Source: Symsagittifera roscoffensis
Taxonomy: Eukaryota > Xenacoelomorpha > Acoela > Convolutidae
Assembly (NCBI RefSeq): GCF_963678635.1
Contig: NC_087064.1
Coordinates: forward strand, 22,988,509-23,052,508
Direction of reading: 5' to 3'
DNA: 64,000 nt
Shown here: in pieces, positions 19,109 to 29,427 of the stretch
Position numbering within the stretch: the stretch's first letter is position 1
How the letters are laid out: each line of letters begins with the position of its first letter
Notes under the pieces: model-generated
Databases searched by the model: none
What the model was told of the DNA's origin: nothing
Seen by the model: the letters and a program-made list of their open reading frames with translations, nothing else
Translations under genes and position numbers: made by a program

Positions 19109-21661
19109 CTAGTTTAGAAGAGGTCTAAGCGGGCTTCCGAGGGATGCTAAATTTGGTACAAATTTAATGTACTGATTAGTTGACCCGAAGAATGATCTTA
19201 ATTCTTTTAGATTCTTTGGAATTGGAATATTTTTGATTGCCTTGGTTTTATCGAATAATGGGGCGATTCCGGATTTCGATATTTTAAAACCGAGCCATTC
19301 AATTTCTTTTTGGAAGAATTTGCACTTCGACCATTTAACTGCGAAATTGTAAGTGTCTAACGTTGATAAAATTTTGTAAACGATTTTCTTGTGATCGTTA
19401 AAACTTCCTTTGGAAGCGACTAATATATCGTCGAGGTAGCAATTTGTAAAAGGAATGTTTCCCAAAGTTGAGTCCATGACTCTCTGAAACTCGTTTGGCA
19501 TATCGCCGAGTCCGTAAAAACCCGTTAAAAATTGATAAGTGCCTGTTATATCTCCGCCGACTAGACTAAAGTTGCATTGGCTACTAGTAAAATTGTCCAG
19601 TGCGAGTTGACTATATGCGTTCTTTAGGTCTAGGTTTGTAAACCATACTTCTCCGGCGGAATTGTCCGAAATTTGAGCCGCCACGTTATCAACTAATTCG
19701 TGTATATTAGGCATCTGATATTTGTTCTTGTATATTTGTTTGTTGATGAATTTTGAATCAAGGGCTAGCTTTATCGATTTGTCTTTTTTACAAGTAATAA
19801 CTATCGGACTAATAAATCTGTCCTCGTCACAGTTTTCTAATTTTTTGATGTGTCCTTCGGATTTAAGCCTGTATAATTCTATTTTTACTGAGTCTAGTAA
19901 GTGTAAAGGGACCCTCCTGCCTTTTAGTTGAATTGGCTTTAATGGTTCATGAAAATGTGTTATTTTTGTTTGATTCTTTATTTTTCCAATCCGAAGGAAT
20001 AGTTGTTTGAAGGTTTTTCCAATCATTTCTATTTCATTATCTATGTCAAGTGAAATAACGGAATTGATAAACTTACAAGTTCTCTTGTTGGTGAATGTTG
20101 CGTATTGTTTTTGTGAAACTTCGATTCCGACTTTTGGTAAATTGTCGTTTCCCAAGATGTTTCTTTCATGACCTTGAGTTAGAAAGAAGTGGCATTCCTT
20201 GTGGGACCATCCATTTGAGAAAATTGGGACAATTACTTTTCCAGTGATATTTATTGCATTGTTCGTAAATCCACAATAGAGTTCCTTGGTAGCTTTATCC
20301 ACTGGATATATTTTCACGTAGGGGTCTCGTAGTCTCAACTCGTGTAACACATTCTGTTTAAGGAAGCTTACAGGGCTTGCTGAATCCACCTGTATGTTCA
20401 GAATTACTTGGTTTTCATTTCCTAAGCCGATATTTAGTAGTTTCTTCATCTCCTTTCCTTGATCATCGTAGATAGTTGTTACGTTTAATACTGAGTAATC
20501 ATCGTTATCGCTTTGTCCAGACTCTGACCATGCATTTATTACTCCACAGCATTCTCTATTAGCGTGGTCAATATGTACATCTGGTTGTTCCGAAGGATAA
20601 TGATGATCCGTATTATTTACAATTTGGCTATCCACAAAATTTACATTTTTACGGCGTGATTTACAAAGTCTAGTAAAATGTCCTCGATATTTACAAGTCG
20701 TACATGTTGTATCTTTAGCCGGGCAAACCGCTAGATGTCCTTTTGTAAAACTTCCGCCGCACTTCATACATGTGTTGTTTCTTTCGATGTTTAGGGTGGG
20801 TTCTCTTTTTACATTAAAATGATTAAAAGATTTGTTGGAAGAATATCCGCTGGATTTAAAAGTACTCGTCATCTTTATGTGGTTTGTAATTCCTTTTTCA
20901 TCAATCAGGGCTACGTTTAAGGCTTCTAGTGGCGGTAAGGTTTCCGTGAGAAGTTTCCGTTGGATATCTGAATTCTTCATGTTATTAATAAAAATATCTC
21001 TAATCCATTCGTCTTCTCCTGTGGGAATGTTACATCGTTTTGCCATTTCAGCCAGTGCCCCCCAGAATTGTTCTAATGATTCTCTGTCCCTCTGTTTTCT
21101 GTTTAAGAGTTTGTGTCTTTCGAAGGTTATGTTTGTTTTTCTCACAAAAGCTGTGGACAAATTGTCCCAAAATTCTTTGAAAGAAATTTGTAGAACTTTG
21201 ACTCTTGTGAACTTCTGGCCGAAAATTTTCTTTCCTTCGTTTCCAAGGGCTAGATAAAGTATGGATCTTAGTTTTTTGTCCGCCTCTTCCAGTCTCATAC
21301 CGTTGAATTTCTTGGTTTCTAACTTTATTGAGGCCATTTCTTCATCATCGAATCTCTTTTGTTCTTGGATATTCCTCTCGATGCGTGATGTTTTTTGAGC
21401 GTCGGATTCGTTTTCCGGCGGATTTTCCAATGTTGGGGGAGGTGGGTGATATCGTTCCGTTGGATTCAAGAGATTTTCGATGTCGATATTCTCTTTTGCG
21501 ATTATCGCTAGCTGGAATAGATCGCTCCACTCTTCCCAAGGAATTGGTGGGTCCACTGTGTGGTTCTGCCAAAATGAAGGTATACCTCTCACGTTTGATT
21601 CGTTGCTGTTTGACTGCGCCATGATTTCCCGCGTAGGTTCGTATCCTGCTGACTGCGCCAT
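19109..21661 (-). CDS. gypsy Gag-protease-reverse transcriptase polyprotein
   Basis: 850 codons in one frame. Residues 1-290: Gag with a capsid-like helical region. 298-334: two zinc knuckles (CMKC...H...C and CTTC...GHF..LC). About 420-515: protease with active-site D426-S427-A428 (DSA in place of DTG/DSG) and the second strand NILGNDNLP. About 585-770: RT with VPLHLLD, TNLDLKNAYSQL (motif A), TGFYGLGDMPNEFQ (B), YLDD at 742-745 (C) and KCKFF..EIEWLG. Gag and Pol are fused without a frameshift. The first Met uses the last LTR base and overlaps the primer site; the second Met (residue 14, 21622) also opens with MAQS and may be the real start. Ends at TAG 19109. Confidence 0.92.
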   Translation of the reverse strand: MAQSAGYEPTREIMAQSNSNESNVRGIPSFWQNHTVDPPIPWEEWSDLFQLAIIAKENIDIENLLNPTERYHPPPPTLENPPENESDAQKTSRIERNIQEQKRFDDEEMASIKLETKKFNGMRLEEADKKLRSILYLALGNEGKKIFGQKFTRVKVLQISFKEFWDNLSTAFVRKTNITFERHKLLNRKQRDRESLEQFWGALAEMAKRCNIPTGEDEWIRDIFINNMKNSDIQRKLLTETLPPLEALNVALIDEKGITNHIKMTSTFKSSGYSSNKSFNHFNVKREPTLNIERNNTCMKCGGSFTKGHLAVCPAKDTTCTTCKYRGHFTRLCKSRRKNVNFVDSQIVNNTDHHYPSEQPDVHIDHANRECCGVINAWSESGQSDNDDYSVLNVTTIYDDQGKEMKKLLNIGLGNENQVILNIQVDSASPVSFLKQNVLHELRLRDPYVKIYPVDKATKELYCGFTNNAINITGKVIVPIFSNGWSHKECHFFLTQGHERNILGNDNLPKVGIEVSQKQYATFTNKRTCKFINSVISLDIDNEIEMIGKTFKQLFLRIGKIKNQTKITHFHEPLKPIQLKGRRVPLHLLDSVKIELYRLKSEGHIKKLENCDEDRFISPIVITCKKDKSIKLALDSKFINKQIYKNKYQMPNIHELVDNVAAQISDNSAGEVWFTNLDLKNAYSQLALDNFTSSQCNFSLVGGDITGTYQFLTGFYGLGDMPNEFQRVMDSTLGNIPFTNCYLDDILVASKGSFNDHKKIVYKILSTLDTYNFAVKWSKCKFFQKEIEWLGFKISKSGIAPLFDKTKAIKNIPIPKNLKELRSFFGSTNQYIKFVPNLASLGSPLRPLLN
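21636..21660 (-). promoter_or_regulatory. primer binding site, tRNA-Ser type
   Basis: Directly next to the 5' LTR the element strand begins TGGCGCAGTCAGCAGGA. The plus strand here reads like the 3' end of a serine tRNA: T-loop GGTTCGTATCC, then an acceptor strand ending CTGCGCCA. Some 25 nt agree with that pattern, one base (A58 to T) being unusual. The first 11 bases recur 39 nt downstream at the second in-frame Met. tRNA-Ser priming is known in 17.6/297-type gypsy elements. Confidence 0.8.
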
Positions 21662-21874
21662 GATAAAATGTTCCTTTGTTACGGTTAATTCTACTTAGTT
21701 ACAAATAAGATATGTTTAAAAAGTGAATTAATCTCTAAGTTAAAACATTAAAAAAGTGGACGGTCATTCTCTCCGTCGGAGAGAATGAAGATAACAAGGT
21801 CATATCTAAATTAACCAGTTAAGAAACTTTAAAACTAATTAAATGAAATAAGACGAATTATAAGATTCGCAACA
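21661..21874 (-). repeat. gypsy 5' LTR (right)
   Basis: 214 bp, the partner of 15248-15460 and nearly identical to it. Its outer end touches catat, the right copy of the target duplication, after which LINE ORF1 sequence resumes in frame. Confidence 0.95.
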
Positions 21875-21879
21875 CATAT

Positions 21880-22222
21880 GGAAGTTGAATGTAAACTCAG
21901 CGACTTGATTAGACAAGGCCAAAGAGTTAATGATCGTGACAGAACGATACTTCTCAAACTGCCAAATGTTTGGCTGAAACGGTTGATCTTATCATCAGCA
22001 CGAAAACTGAAAAACTATGGAGTTCCAGTATTCAAAAGCAATGAACTAACAAACGAAGAAGCCGCGATAGAAAACGAGTCTTTAAAGAAAAGAAGAGAAC
22101 TTAAAGATCAGGGGCAAAAAAAGAAAGACTTTAGTGTAGGGGATGGTAAGCTATACAAAAGAGATGGAAACCAATGGATAGTGAAGTTGCCTAAATCTGA
22201 ACAACAGACAACAATTGATTAA
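21880..22222 (+). pseudogene. LINE ORF1, 3' portion
   Basis: It continues the frame cut at 15247. Bridging the insertion gives LPID then MEVECKLSDLIRQG. It reads RTILLKLPNVWLKRLILSSA and ARKLKNYGVPVF, typical of the RRM-like/C-terminal part of CR1-type ORF1 proteins that bind element RNA, and ends with TAA at 22222. The ORF is open from the LTR to the stop. ORF2 follows at once in another frame. Confidence 0.7.
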
Positions 22223-25038
22223 GAAAAAAAACTAATCTACTACTCTATAATGTCAGAAGCATCTTAGAATAATCTAGAAGAACTCTCTTCTCGAATGCCA
22301 TCCAATCTAAAAACAACTACGATATCATTTGTCTAACAGATACATGGTTAACTGAATATATGACGACAGGAGCAATATTTCTTGACAAATTTAACATCCA
22401 TAGGAACGACATGCAAAGCGTTAACGGCAAATCAAAACACGGAGGTGTTATAATTGGAATAAACCACGAAATACCTCACTAGCATACCCTCAACTTTCAA
22501 TGACTGCCTAATAGTCAAGCTCTCGATCAAAAACCCCGTCATTATAGCTTGCATATACTGTGCCCCCAAAGGAAGCGAGAACGGCTGGTCGTCAAAAACG
22601 CTATTGAGATTTCTGTATTTTATTAGGCAAAAACAAATAGAATTAAATGTAAGAAACGTAAGGATTACTGGAGACATAAACTTTGCTCAAATCGATTGGT
22701 CGACCCTAATCTCCTCTGATGAAGACGAACAGGCCTTCCTGGACGCTCTTGCAGAACTCAACTTTGAACAAATGATAACGGGAAAAAAAGTACAGCTAGA
22801 ATTAATACTCTGCAACCACCCAGATTTGTTAACTCTTGTGAAAAAAAAATGGATTCAAATCCTTATATAAAACGGATCATCCGCCTTGCCACGCAAAACT
22901 CAACCTTATTTTGAAAAAGGATCACATCAGAGAAAAAGAAGTAAGTGACCGCAATGGCTTCCAGGGATTCTCATTCTCGAAAGGAAACCGAGACGAAAAA
23001 AATCAATACATCAATGAAAAACCATTTACCCCATACTGCTACAGCAATGTTGATCTATTGACTGAACTGTGATACACTTCGCTGATTAACATAATCGAAA
23101 AGCACATTCCCAGGAAAACAAAACATCGAAGTACTCTGGCACTTTGGGTAACATCTGAAACATCAAATCTCATCAAAATTATGGATAAAATGCGCAGAAA
23201 ATGTGAAAAAAACGTAACCGAATGTCAGTTAGACAAACTGAAACTATTTGAAAAACACCTTAAGATAAACTTAAGCGAAGACCAAAGAACATACGAAGAA
23301 AACTTATTTGTTGATGGTAACTTAAAAATAATTAAAAAGTATTCGAAAAACAATTACGATCCCAGGTGAAATCTACCTGGATGATCAAAGAGCTACATCA
23401 AATATCGATGAAGCCAATTTGTGTAATAAATAATTTCAGTCAGTTTTTAGCCACTCGATCTATGTCGGCGAGAATAACCCATCTCATGAATGTGAAATAG
23501 CGAATCTCCATTTCACCACAACGGAAATCGAAAAAATCCTTGAAATCTTGGATATCAACAAAGCCAAAGGACCTGATAACCAAGGAAACATTCTTTTAAT
23601 AAAACTAAGCTGTTCTATCTCTAAAATCTCTGTATCTACTTTTTAACACAATTGCTAACAAATGTGTTTTTCCGTCAACATGGAAAATAAGCGAAATTGT
23701 TCCTATCTTCATAGAGGGAGACAAACAAATTGTCTCAAACTACCGACCGATAAATCTGCTAACGGTTATCTTAAAGGTGTTAGAAAAAAATAATTTTCGA
23801 TAAAAAGATCTCATCAGTTAAATTTAGCATCTCAAACTCACAACACGGCTTCCGACAAAAACGATCTACTGTTACAAAACTCATTGAGTATCTCCATGAG
23901 GTATACACTTACTATGATAATATCTAATCAAATTACCTGGCTTGCCTCTACCTAGATTTCCAAAAGGCATTTGACCAGTTGAAACACGCATTGATAATTG
24001 AAAAATTAGGAGCTTTGATTTCACAGGACAAAGTTTAAAGCTACTAAAAAATTATCTAACAGATAGAAAACAAACCGTTCGCATTGGACAAGCAGTATCC
24101 GAGACATTACCAATACACAGTGGTGTGCCTCAGGGGTCAATTCTTGGACCTTTGATGTTTATTTTCTATATAAATGATCTACCAGATTAAGCAATGTCAG
24201 CAAGTTTTGGCTACGCAGACGATTACAAAATTGATGCGCTGATCCATTAATTTTAAATATCAATGCGAAGAGAATTTGGAATTGGTGTGTAATAAATTCT
24301 ATGGCAGTAAAAGTGTCAAAACCACAACTTCTCAGTTTGAAAGGGAATGGAAAAATTGAAATAAATGGAATTGTTCTTAAAAAAACAGCAGAAATGAAAG
24401 ATTTGGATCTTATAGTCACTAGCATATTAAGTTGGCGAAATAACAAGAAAGGCCATGAAATTAAAATCATACAAATCATATGTTACACCTTTTGTAATTT
24501 ATGACTCATCATTATGAAAACCTCAAAAAGAGATTTCAAATTAATTGAAAGTGTACAAAAGAAAGCAACAGCATGGATATTGAGTCCAACTCAAGAATAC
24601 AAAGATCGATTGATTTCCCTACATATCCTTCCTCTATCACTTCATCATGAACTAGACATTCCACTGCTACTGCACAAAACTCTAACTGGAACAAGTGACC
24701 TACATTGGAAAAAAATTCAAAAATGTTAACGAAAAAGGACAAAAAAGATATGCGAATCTGAAAAAATACGAAAGCAAACAATTCCGACTGCAAAATTTAG
24801 AATCTGACTTTTTCCTGAGAGCCTGCAATATTACGAACGCCTTGAATGAACACCTTAAAATTGATATCATGGAGCATGAAAACATAAAAGAACTAATAAC
24901 GAATGTTTTTTCTGGAGACATTTTCAAGAGAAATTCAACGAAAACGATCCATGCTGGTGGAGAATTGACTGCCGATGCATGAACTGTAAAAACATTAGAA
25001 AACTAAACTTTAAAAGTTTAGATTTGACAAAAATTTAA
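22218..25038 (+). pseudogene. LINE ORF2: APE endonuclease and reverse transcriptase
   Basis: Broken by many stops and shifts but easily followed. APE: LLLYNVRSI, YDIICLTDTWL (E of TETWL changed to D), HGGVIIGI, GDINFAQIDW at about 22670-22700, ILCNHPDL and a TDHPPC (SDH-type) motif near 22875. RT: DINKAKGPDN near 23550, GFRQKRS near 23850, motif A YLDFQKAFDQLKH (about 23945-23985), [11 protein letters not shown] (24122-24152), C YADDYK (24211-24230). The C-terminal part reads VQKKATAWIL and a Cys-rich end (DPCWWRIDCRCMNCKN) before the stop at 25036-25038. The order of domains fits CR1/L2/Jockey-like LINEs. Confidence 0.8.
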
Positions 25039-25106
25039 AAGGAGCTAACTCCCTTTGATTTATTTTTCCTAATTTCTGTTTTTTATTATTATTATTGTTA
25101 TTATAT

Positions 25107-25860
25107 GTTTCTAAATATTGTCAAAGTTTCAAAACTTTGTCTTGTTTGATGGCCATAATTTTTTTCCTTGTTGTTTAATAAACTTTGGATGCGGCAACTT
25201 ATGCGGAACAAATTCAACCAACCTCTGATTTCGGTTGAACCCATTGAACCAGGTTCGGCATAGTAATTCTCGAAAAAGTCAAAAAGTTTCAAAACATTTT
25301 TGTTTTTACCGAGGGCCAGTTGCGTACTTGGCGTAGTTGCGTTAGCAAGGGCATTTTTTCAACCCGTTCTTTGGCTTGTAAACGAACTCTCAGATATGGG
25401 AAGGTAATTTTGTGAAAAAGGTCAAAAAATTTAGACTTACGGAATTTTTTTTGACAAATTAGGTTTGTCAAGAAAACGCCATTTTTTAAAAAAAAATTCA
25501 GAAAAAAAAGACATCAAAACAAACTAAATAAATGATTTTTCCAAAGACGATATATTTTTTGTTAAAAACTTTGAGTAGTCATTAATGCAGGGGAGCTTCT
25601 TACTACCCGGTATCTTCCACTATCTCAGCTTTGGGAGGTTAATTTTTGAGAAAAGTTTAAAAAAATTCATACGTTAAAAAAAACAAGAATCTGACTATTC
25701 CGAGGGCCCTACTTTTGTGTGTTAAAAAAATTGCCTTACAAACTTATGGAGGGAAGCTTTTCGAAACCGTTCTACTCCTTGAAACTAAAACCTCAGATTT
25801 AGTTAGTTTTTTAAAACGAAAAAACATTTAGAAAAAATTGGTCAAGGAGGCTGTAGACAA
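25107..25860 (+). repeat. degenerate interspersed repeat, copy 2 right part
   Basis: It resumes the family interrupted at 14200: 'tttcaaaactttg', 'ctctgatttcggttgaacc', 'ccgagggcc', 'cccgttctttgg', 'ctcagatatgg', corresponding to about 2090-2650 in copy 1. Together with 13695-14200 it makes a copy of about 1.25 kb split by the LINE. Confidence 0.6.
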
Positions 25861-25974
25861 AGAGGTAAGGCAGAACAGACCAGATAAAAGAAGCCGCAGG
25901 AGGGTGTTGACGATCTTACTATGAATATTCCTTTTCTCAAATTCGGTGAAGAGTTTTACCAAACTCTGTTTTTT

Positions 25975-26310
25975 TGAAGGATGTCTAGGAGTCATTCGTT
26001 CACGTCCAATAAGAAGTGAAGATAGTATGCCCTATAACCGTTGACTCAAGAGTCAAGGACAAAATCTCTTGTACTTTTGTACTTCAAACAGTCGGAGCCA
26101 ATTCACGGTTGGCTTATGAGATGGAACTTTAAAATCGGTTCAGCTTAAAGTTCACTACGAAACTACCCCCGTTTTAGATAGAAGTAAGCATATTCCCTTG
26201 TCTTGGTCTCTAAATACCTAAAACAACCGAACACCCTTGAAAACAAGGGTGGTACCTCAAGTAAATACCATTAGTTTTAATTCAGGTGGATCAATCTAAA
26301 CCTCGCCTCA
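25975..26310 (-). repeat. inverted repeat arm, left
   Basis: The reverse complement aligns over about 340 bp with 27720-28075. Common blocks include 'gttttaggtatttagaga', 'agccaacc', 'ttggctccgac' and a following 'tgac(t/c)c(t/c)tgag'. Identity looks like roughly two thirds. The arms face each other around the gene at 26471-27651. Confidence 0.7.
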
Positions 26311-26470
26311 CCTCAACATAAATATGAAAAATGGGCTCAAGAAATTAAAATCAGTAATCGCATCGGGGTAACTACTCTGGAACTAGTCCCAGGCACGATC
26401 TAGTAAAATAGTTGTAACTCTAGAAGTTTGAAGAAGGTAAAAAGTACAGCTCAAATATTCTCACAAATTT

Positions 26471-27651
26471 TCAAAGGAGTTTCTGGACAATTGGTCCACT
26501 TAAGTGCGCGTACTTCCCAATCAGGGTTGTTTTTGCTCCCAGCGCATCACTCACGTATCTATTCTTTGAGATCACACTTAGGCTACAGTCAGTAAAAGGA
26601 CGTTTCTCCTCAAATGCGATTTTATCTGGCAAAATGAAAATAACAATTTGAATCTTGACTAAATTTCCGTCAATTTTCCAGCTTTTGTAAATTCGACTTT
26701 TCTGATTAATTGATTCTTTGTTGCAGCTAATGCGAGAAACCTGAGCATGAATGGGTCCAAAACTCAAATTAACTACATTCGAAGTAAAAAATTACTAAAA
26801 TTTCTTCCGTATGACCGACCAGCACATAATCCCCGGACTCCGGATCGATGATCTTATCGTTCGTCATCGTTGTCAGTGAGCCTCCACAATCACGATAATG
26901 AGATACAGTACCACTGGTCATTAACAGAAGCCTGCTCCTTATCAATTTTTTATCTACTCTCTAAAAAATACGGCAGTAACAATTAGTCATGGTAAAGCTA
27001 AGCAGCAATTCAAATTCAGCATCCACCTGCGCTTGGATCTGACTTTGGAACTCTGTTAAAGTTTCTCGTTCAATCAGCCCAGTCAAACAATTGTCATGCC
27101 AGTCTTTTTATCTAAATAGAAATATCATATTAGATAACAATATTTTAATTTCAAGACTAATTTGCTCTCCCAGATTCTCAGCCTGGCAATACACTCTAGC
27201 TCAAATTTTTTTTGAGTCACAAGAGATCTCTGTCGTCTGCGCCAGTCGGTCATATTCTGAAGTTTTTTCTGAATTTTGGGGGTAACAAAAGTTTTTTAAA
27301 AAAATCGAACTGGCCATAAAATGCTCAAGTTTATCAAATCAATTGAAATAAGAAGTCAATAAACTCAAAAGACTCGAAAAAAAATTGCGCGATAGTGGAC
27401 AGAAATCAGTCCGGAGACAAATGCTTTTCGAATTTTTTTTTGTAAAATTATCCATTAATTCGAGTAGAGCTGTTTTGTACCTGATAGAGAAAGCCTAGAG
27501 TTATTGCGTGAGTGTTTACAATGGAGTAAGGAGAAGTTTGACTGGGCAGGTCGACGAGTGAAGCGACCCAATTGTCCAGAGAATGAAAATACTTGAGATA
27601 AAACAAGTTATTCCCTAAAATTTCTATGGTTGCTTTACTTACATTATTCAT
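26471..27651 (-). CDS. unrecognised gene with very short introns
   Basis: I propose exons 27481-27651, 27221-27268, 27158-27182, 27027-27103, 26796-26960 and 26471-26740 (minus strand). All junctions keep frame. Introns are 212, 38, 54, 66 and 55 nt with GT...AG ends (donors CAG-GTACAA, CTT-GTGACT, TTA-GTCTTG, CAG-GTGGAT, TTA-GTAATT). Best-supported pieces are 27481-27651 (LDNWVASLVDLPSQT), 27027-27103 (LTGLIERETLTEFQSQ), 26796-26960 (DKIIDPESGDYVLVGH) and the end (RPFTDCSLSVISKNRYVSD, stop 26471). A further 51-nt intron may lie in the last exon near 26615-26665. The 25-nt exon and the start are least certain; GTAAGT lies just after the Met. No family recognised. It is flanked by the inverted arms at 25975-26310 and 27720-28075. 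Confidence 0.45.
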
Positions 27652-27719
27652 TTAATTCTAGAATCGCGTCAAATGTGAGTACTGTATTTAATTTTTTGAA
27701 TGCATATTTTAGTCATGTT

Positions 27720-28075
27720 GAAATAAGGCAGGTTTTAGGTAGATCCATCTGAAATGGATTGTCGGTGCACTGTCCTATAAAAACTAGTGGTATACTTGAG
27801 TTTTCAACCCTGTGTTTAAACGCGTTTGCGCGTTTTAGGTATTTAGAGATCAAGCCACGGGGATTCTTATTTCTAGAGTGGGGGTATTTTGGTAGTGGCC
27901 TTTAAATTGTAACACAATTTTGAAGTCACTTGTCTTTAGCCAACCGAGTTGGCTCCGACCTAGTGAGTTACAAAATCACAAAAGGTAGTGTCCCTGACCC
28001 CTGAGACACTGGAAAAAGGGCCTATTTCTCTTAACTTCATATGTGACGTAAGCGATGAAAGCGGACGACCGCTCG
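27720..28075 (+). repeat. inverted repeat arm, right
   Basis: The partner of 25975-26310. On this side the sequence continues into 28076-28791, which ends in a polypurine tract and LTR-like start, so the arms may be pieces of one retroelement family in opposite orientation rather than terminal repeats of a single transposon. Confidence 0.65.
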
Positions 28076-28791
28076 ATAGAGTTTTATGGCGCTCCGTGGT
28101 GTTTTATGACATGATGACTACGGGATCGAACCCACTTGACTCAGCTTCGGGCTACATGCCTATACTAGAGTTGGGTGGTACGGTTCAACTGGAACGTGTC
28201 CACCTTTTGGTCGTTCCGTGATAGCTTTTTAGGCAAACCTTTGAAAAATTTTTTGGTGCGCTTTCGAATACGAGTCTTAGATAACCTAGTATGGGGGGCC
28301 ACTAGAGGAAGACGTAAAGCGAAACAAAAAACAGTAAAAGTAAAAGACGTAGAGCGAAACAAAAATAAAAAAGCAGAGATATTAAAAGAAAAACCAGAAA
28401 AAAAACAAAAAAATTGACGGTGACTTTGATTTCCAGATTAGATGGATCGGACCTTCATAATAATTGATACTAAACCTATACTGCTTCACAATAAGGCCGA
28501 TCGTTCCAATCAATATAGCAAGTGTTTAGCAGGTGCTCGAATATGGGTCGTTGAGAGGGTTTTGAGATAGCTTTCAACCCTGGATAGCTACTGGGACACT
28601 TCTCTGGAAAAAGTTTCCAGTTGGATAGTGAAGCGGTTCAGAGAACTGAAATCATGGGCATCGAGAGGATACTTCTGGGAAGAAGTTACCATATGTGTGA
28701 CCAGTGCAGTGTAACCCCTACCGGAGATCACTGTTTGGAACCCGTTGCGCTTAAGGGGTTTTCTTTTAAGTGGGGGACAATAAAGAGGGGA
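28076..28791 (+). other. probable 3' internal region of an LTR element
   Basis: No ORF of note; a Lys/Arg-rich frame (28175-28417) is low complexity. It ends with the purine run AAAGAGGGGA at 28782-28791, directly before TGTTAGACT, as a polypurine tract would precede a 3' LTR. Confidence 0.4.
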
Positions 28792-28941
28792 TGTTAGACT
28801 GGGGGTTGGTTAAATTGAAGGGTTGTGGTTGGAAACTGTAAAAAGAGGGGTCTTATTACAACAACCAAACAATCCGCATCGTCGATTTGGTTACACTATA
28901 TTAAACAGAGTTGATACTGACTGCAATAAAGACTAGTAACA
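28792..28941 (+). repeat. putative LTR (TG...CA)
   Basis: A 150-bp segment starts TGTTAGACTGGGGG right after a polypurine tract, contains AATAAA at 28925-28930 and ends AGTAACA. It is followed by a possible primer site (TGGTCTGGCCGGATCGG, near 28990) and, further on, a gag-like frame. A second copy was not seen in the window, so this rests on context only. Confidence 0.4.
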
Positions 28942-29178
28942 AAAGTTGAAACGCGAAGGTACCCCATAGTAAACTCCAGATAAGGTAGGTGGTCTGGCCG
29001 GATCGGATGGAAAGATTGGAGATAAACTTTTTTTGGACATCAATAAGGTAAATAAACCCAAATTCACAACAGCAGTGGAGATTACATCTGACAACCAGGT
29101 ACCAGACAAGATTTTTGGAACAATAACTTTAGCATATTTGGCATATTACGTTTTTGTTAGAGATCTTATAACACTTTT

Positions 29179-29427
29179 GAGTTTTTACTGGAAAGTTTCA
29201 AAAAGAATTGGTACAATTTCGAGACAATCAAACTTACTCTTAAGCAATTTTCAATCATAACCTGGTGTAGGAAACCCGATCTGACTTTCCAATTGCAATT
29301 GATTGAGGGAGCGCAGGAGTTTTTTGAGACATTCAGACAAATTTTTGATAAGAATATTAGGGGTGGGGGCACTTTACACGAGTTCCTGAGTCATTCGTGG
29401 AAAGCTAAGTCAACTGCCCAACACTAA
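29179..29427 (+). pseudogene. gag-like fragment running into the minisatellite
   Basis: An open frame of 82 codons from GAG 29179, with LLESFKKNWYNFETIKL, FQLQLIEGAQEFFETFRQ and LHEFLSHSWKAKSTAQH, ends with TAA at 29427. Its last residues are encoded by the first unit of the 35-bp minisatellite (29390-29424). The upstream frame is broken near 29157. The Gag assignment is by position after an LTR and composition, not a diagnostic motif. Confidence 0.5.

Larger units (their letters stand above)
15248..21874 (-). mobile_element. Ty3/gypsy LTR retrotransposon, near full length
   Basis: Oriented on the minus strand: 5' LTR 21661-21874, tRNA-Ser-type primer site 21636-21660, gag-PR-RT-RNase H-integrase, polypurine tract, 3' LTR 15248-15460. 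Both LTRs read TG...CA on the element strand and differ at about three positions, so the insertion is young. The flanks are gatat (15243-15247) and catat (21875-21879), a 4-5 bp target duplication with one mismatch. It interrupts codons of LINE ORF1. Coding is disrupted by one in-frame stop and one frame change. Confidence 0.93.
14205..25105 (+). mobile_element. APE-type LINE, interrupted by a gypsy element
   Basis: Without the 6.6-kb insertion at 15248-21874, this is a non-LTR element of about 4.3 kb in CR1/L2/Jockey-like organisation: ORF1 with SGNH and RRM-like parts, ORF2 with APE endonuclease and RT, and a 3' tail of (TTA)n at 25078-25105. Repeat-family sequence on both sides matches across the insertion, so both ends are defined to within a few bases. 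Many stops and shifts show it is old relative to the gypsy element inside it. Confidence 0.8.
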
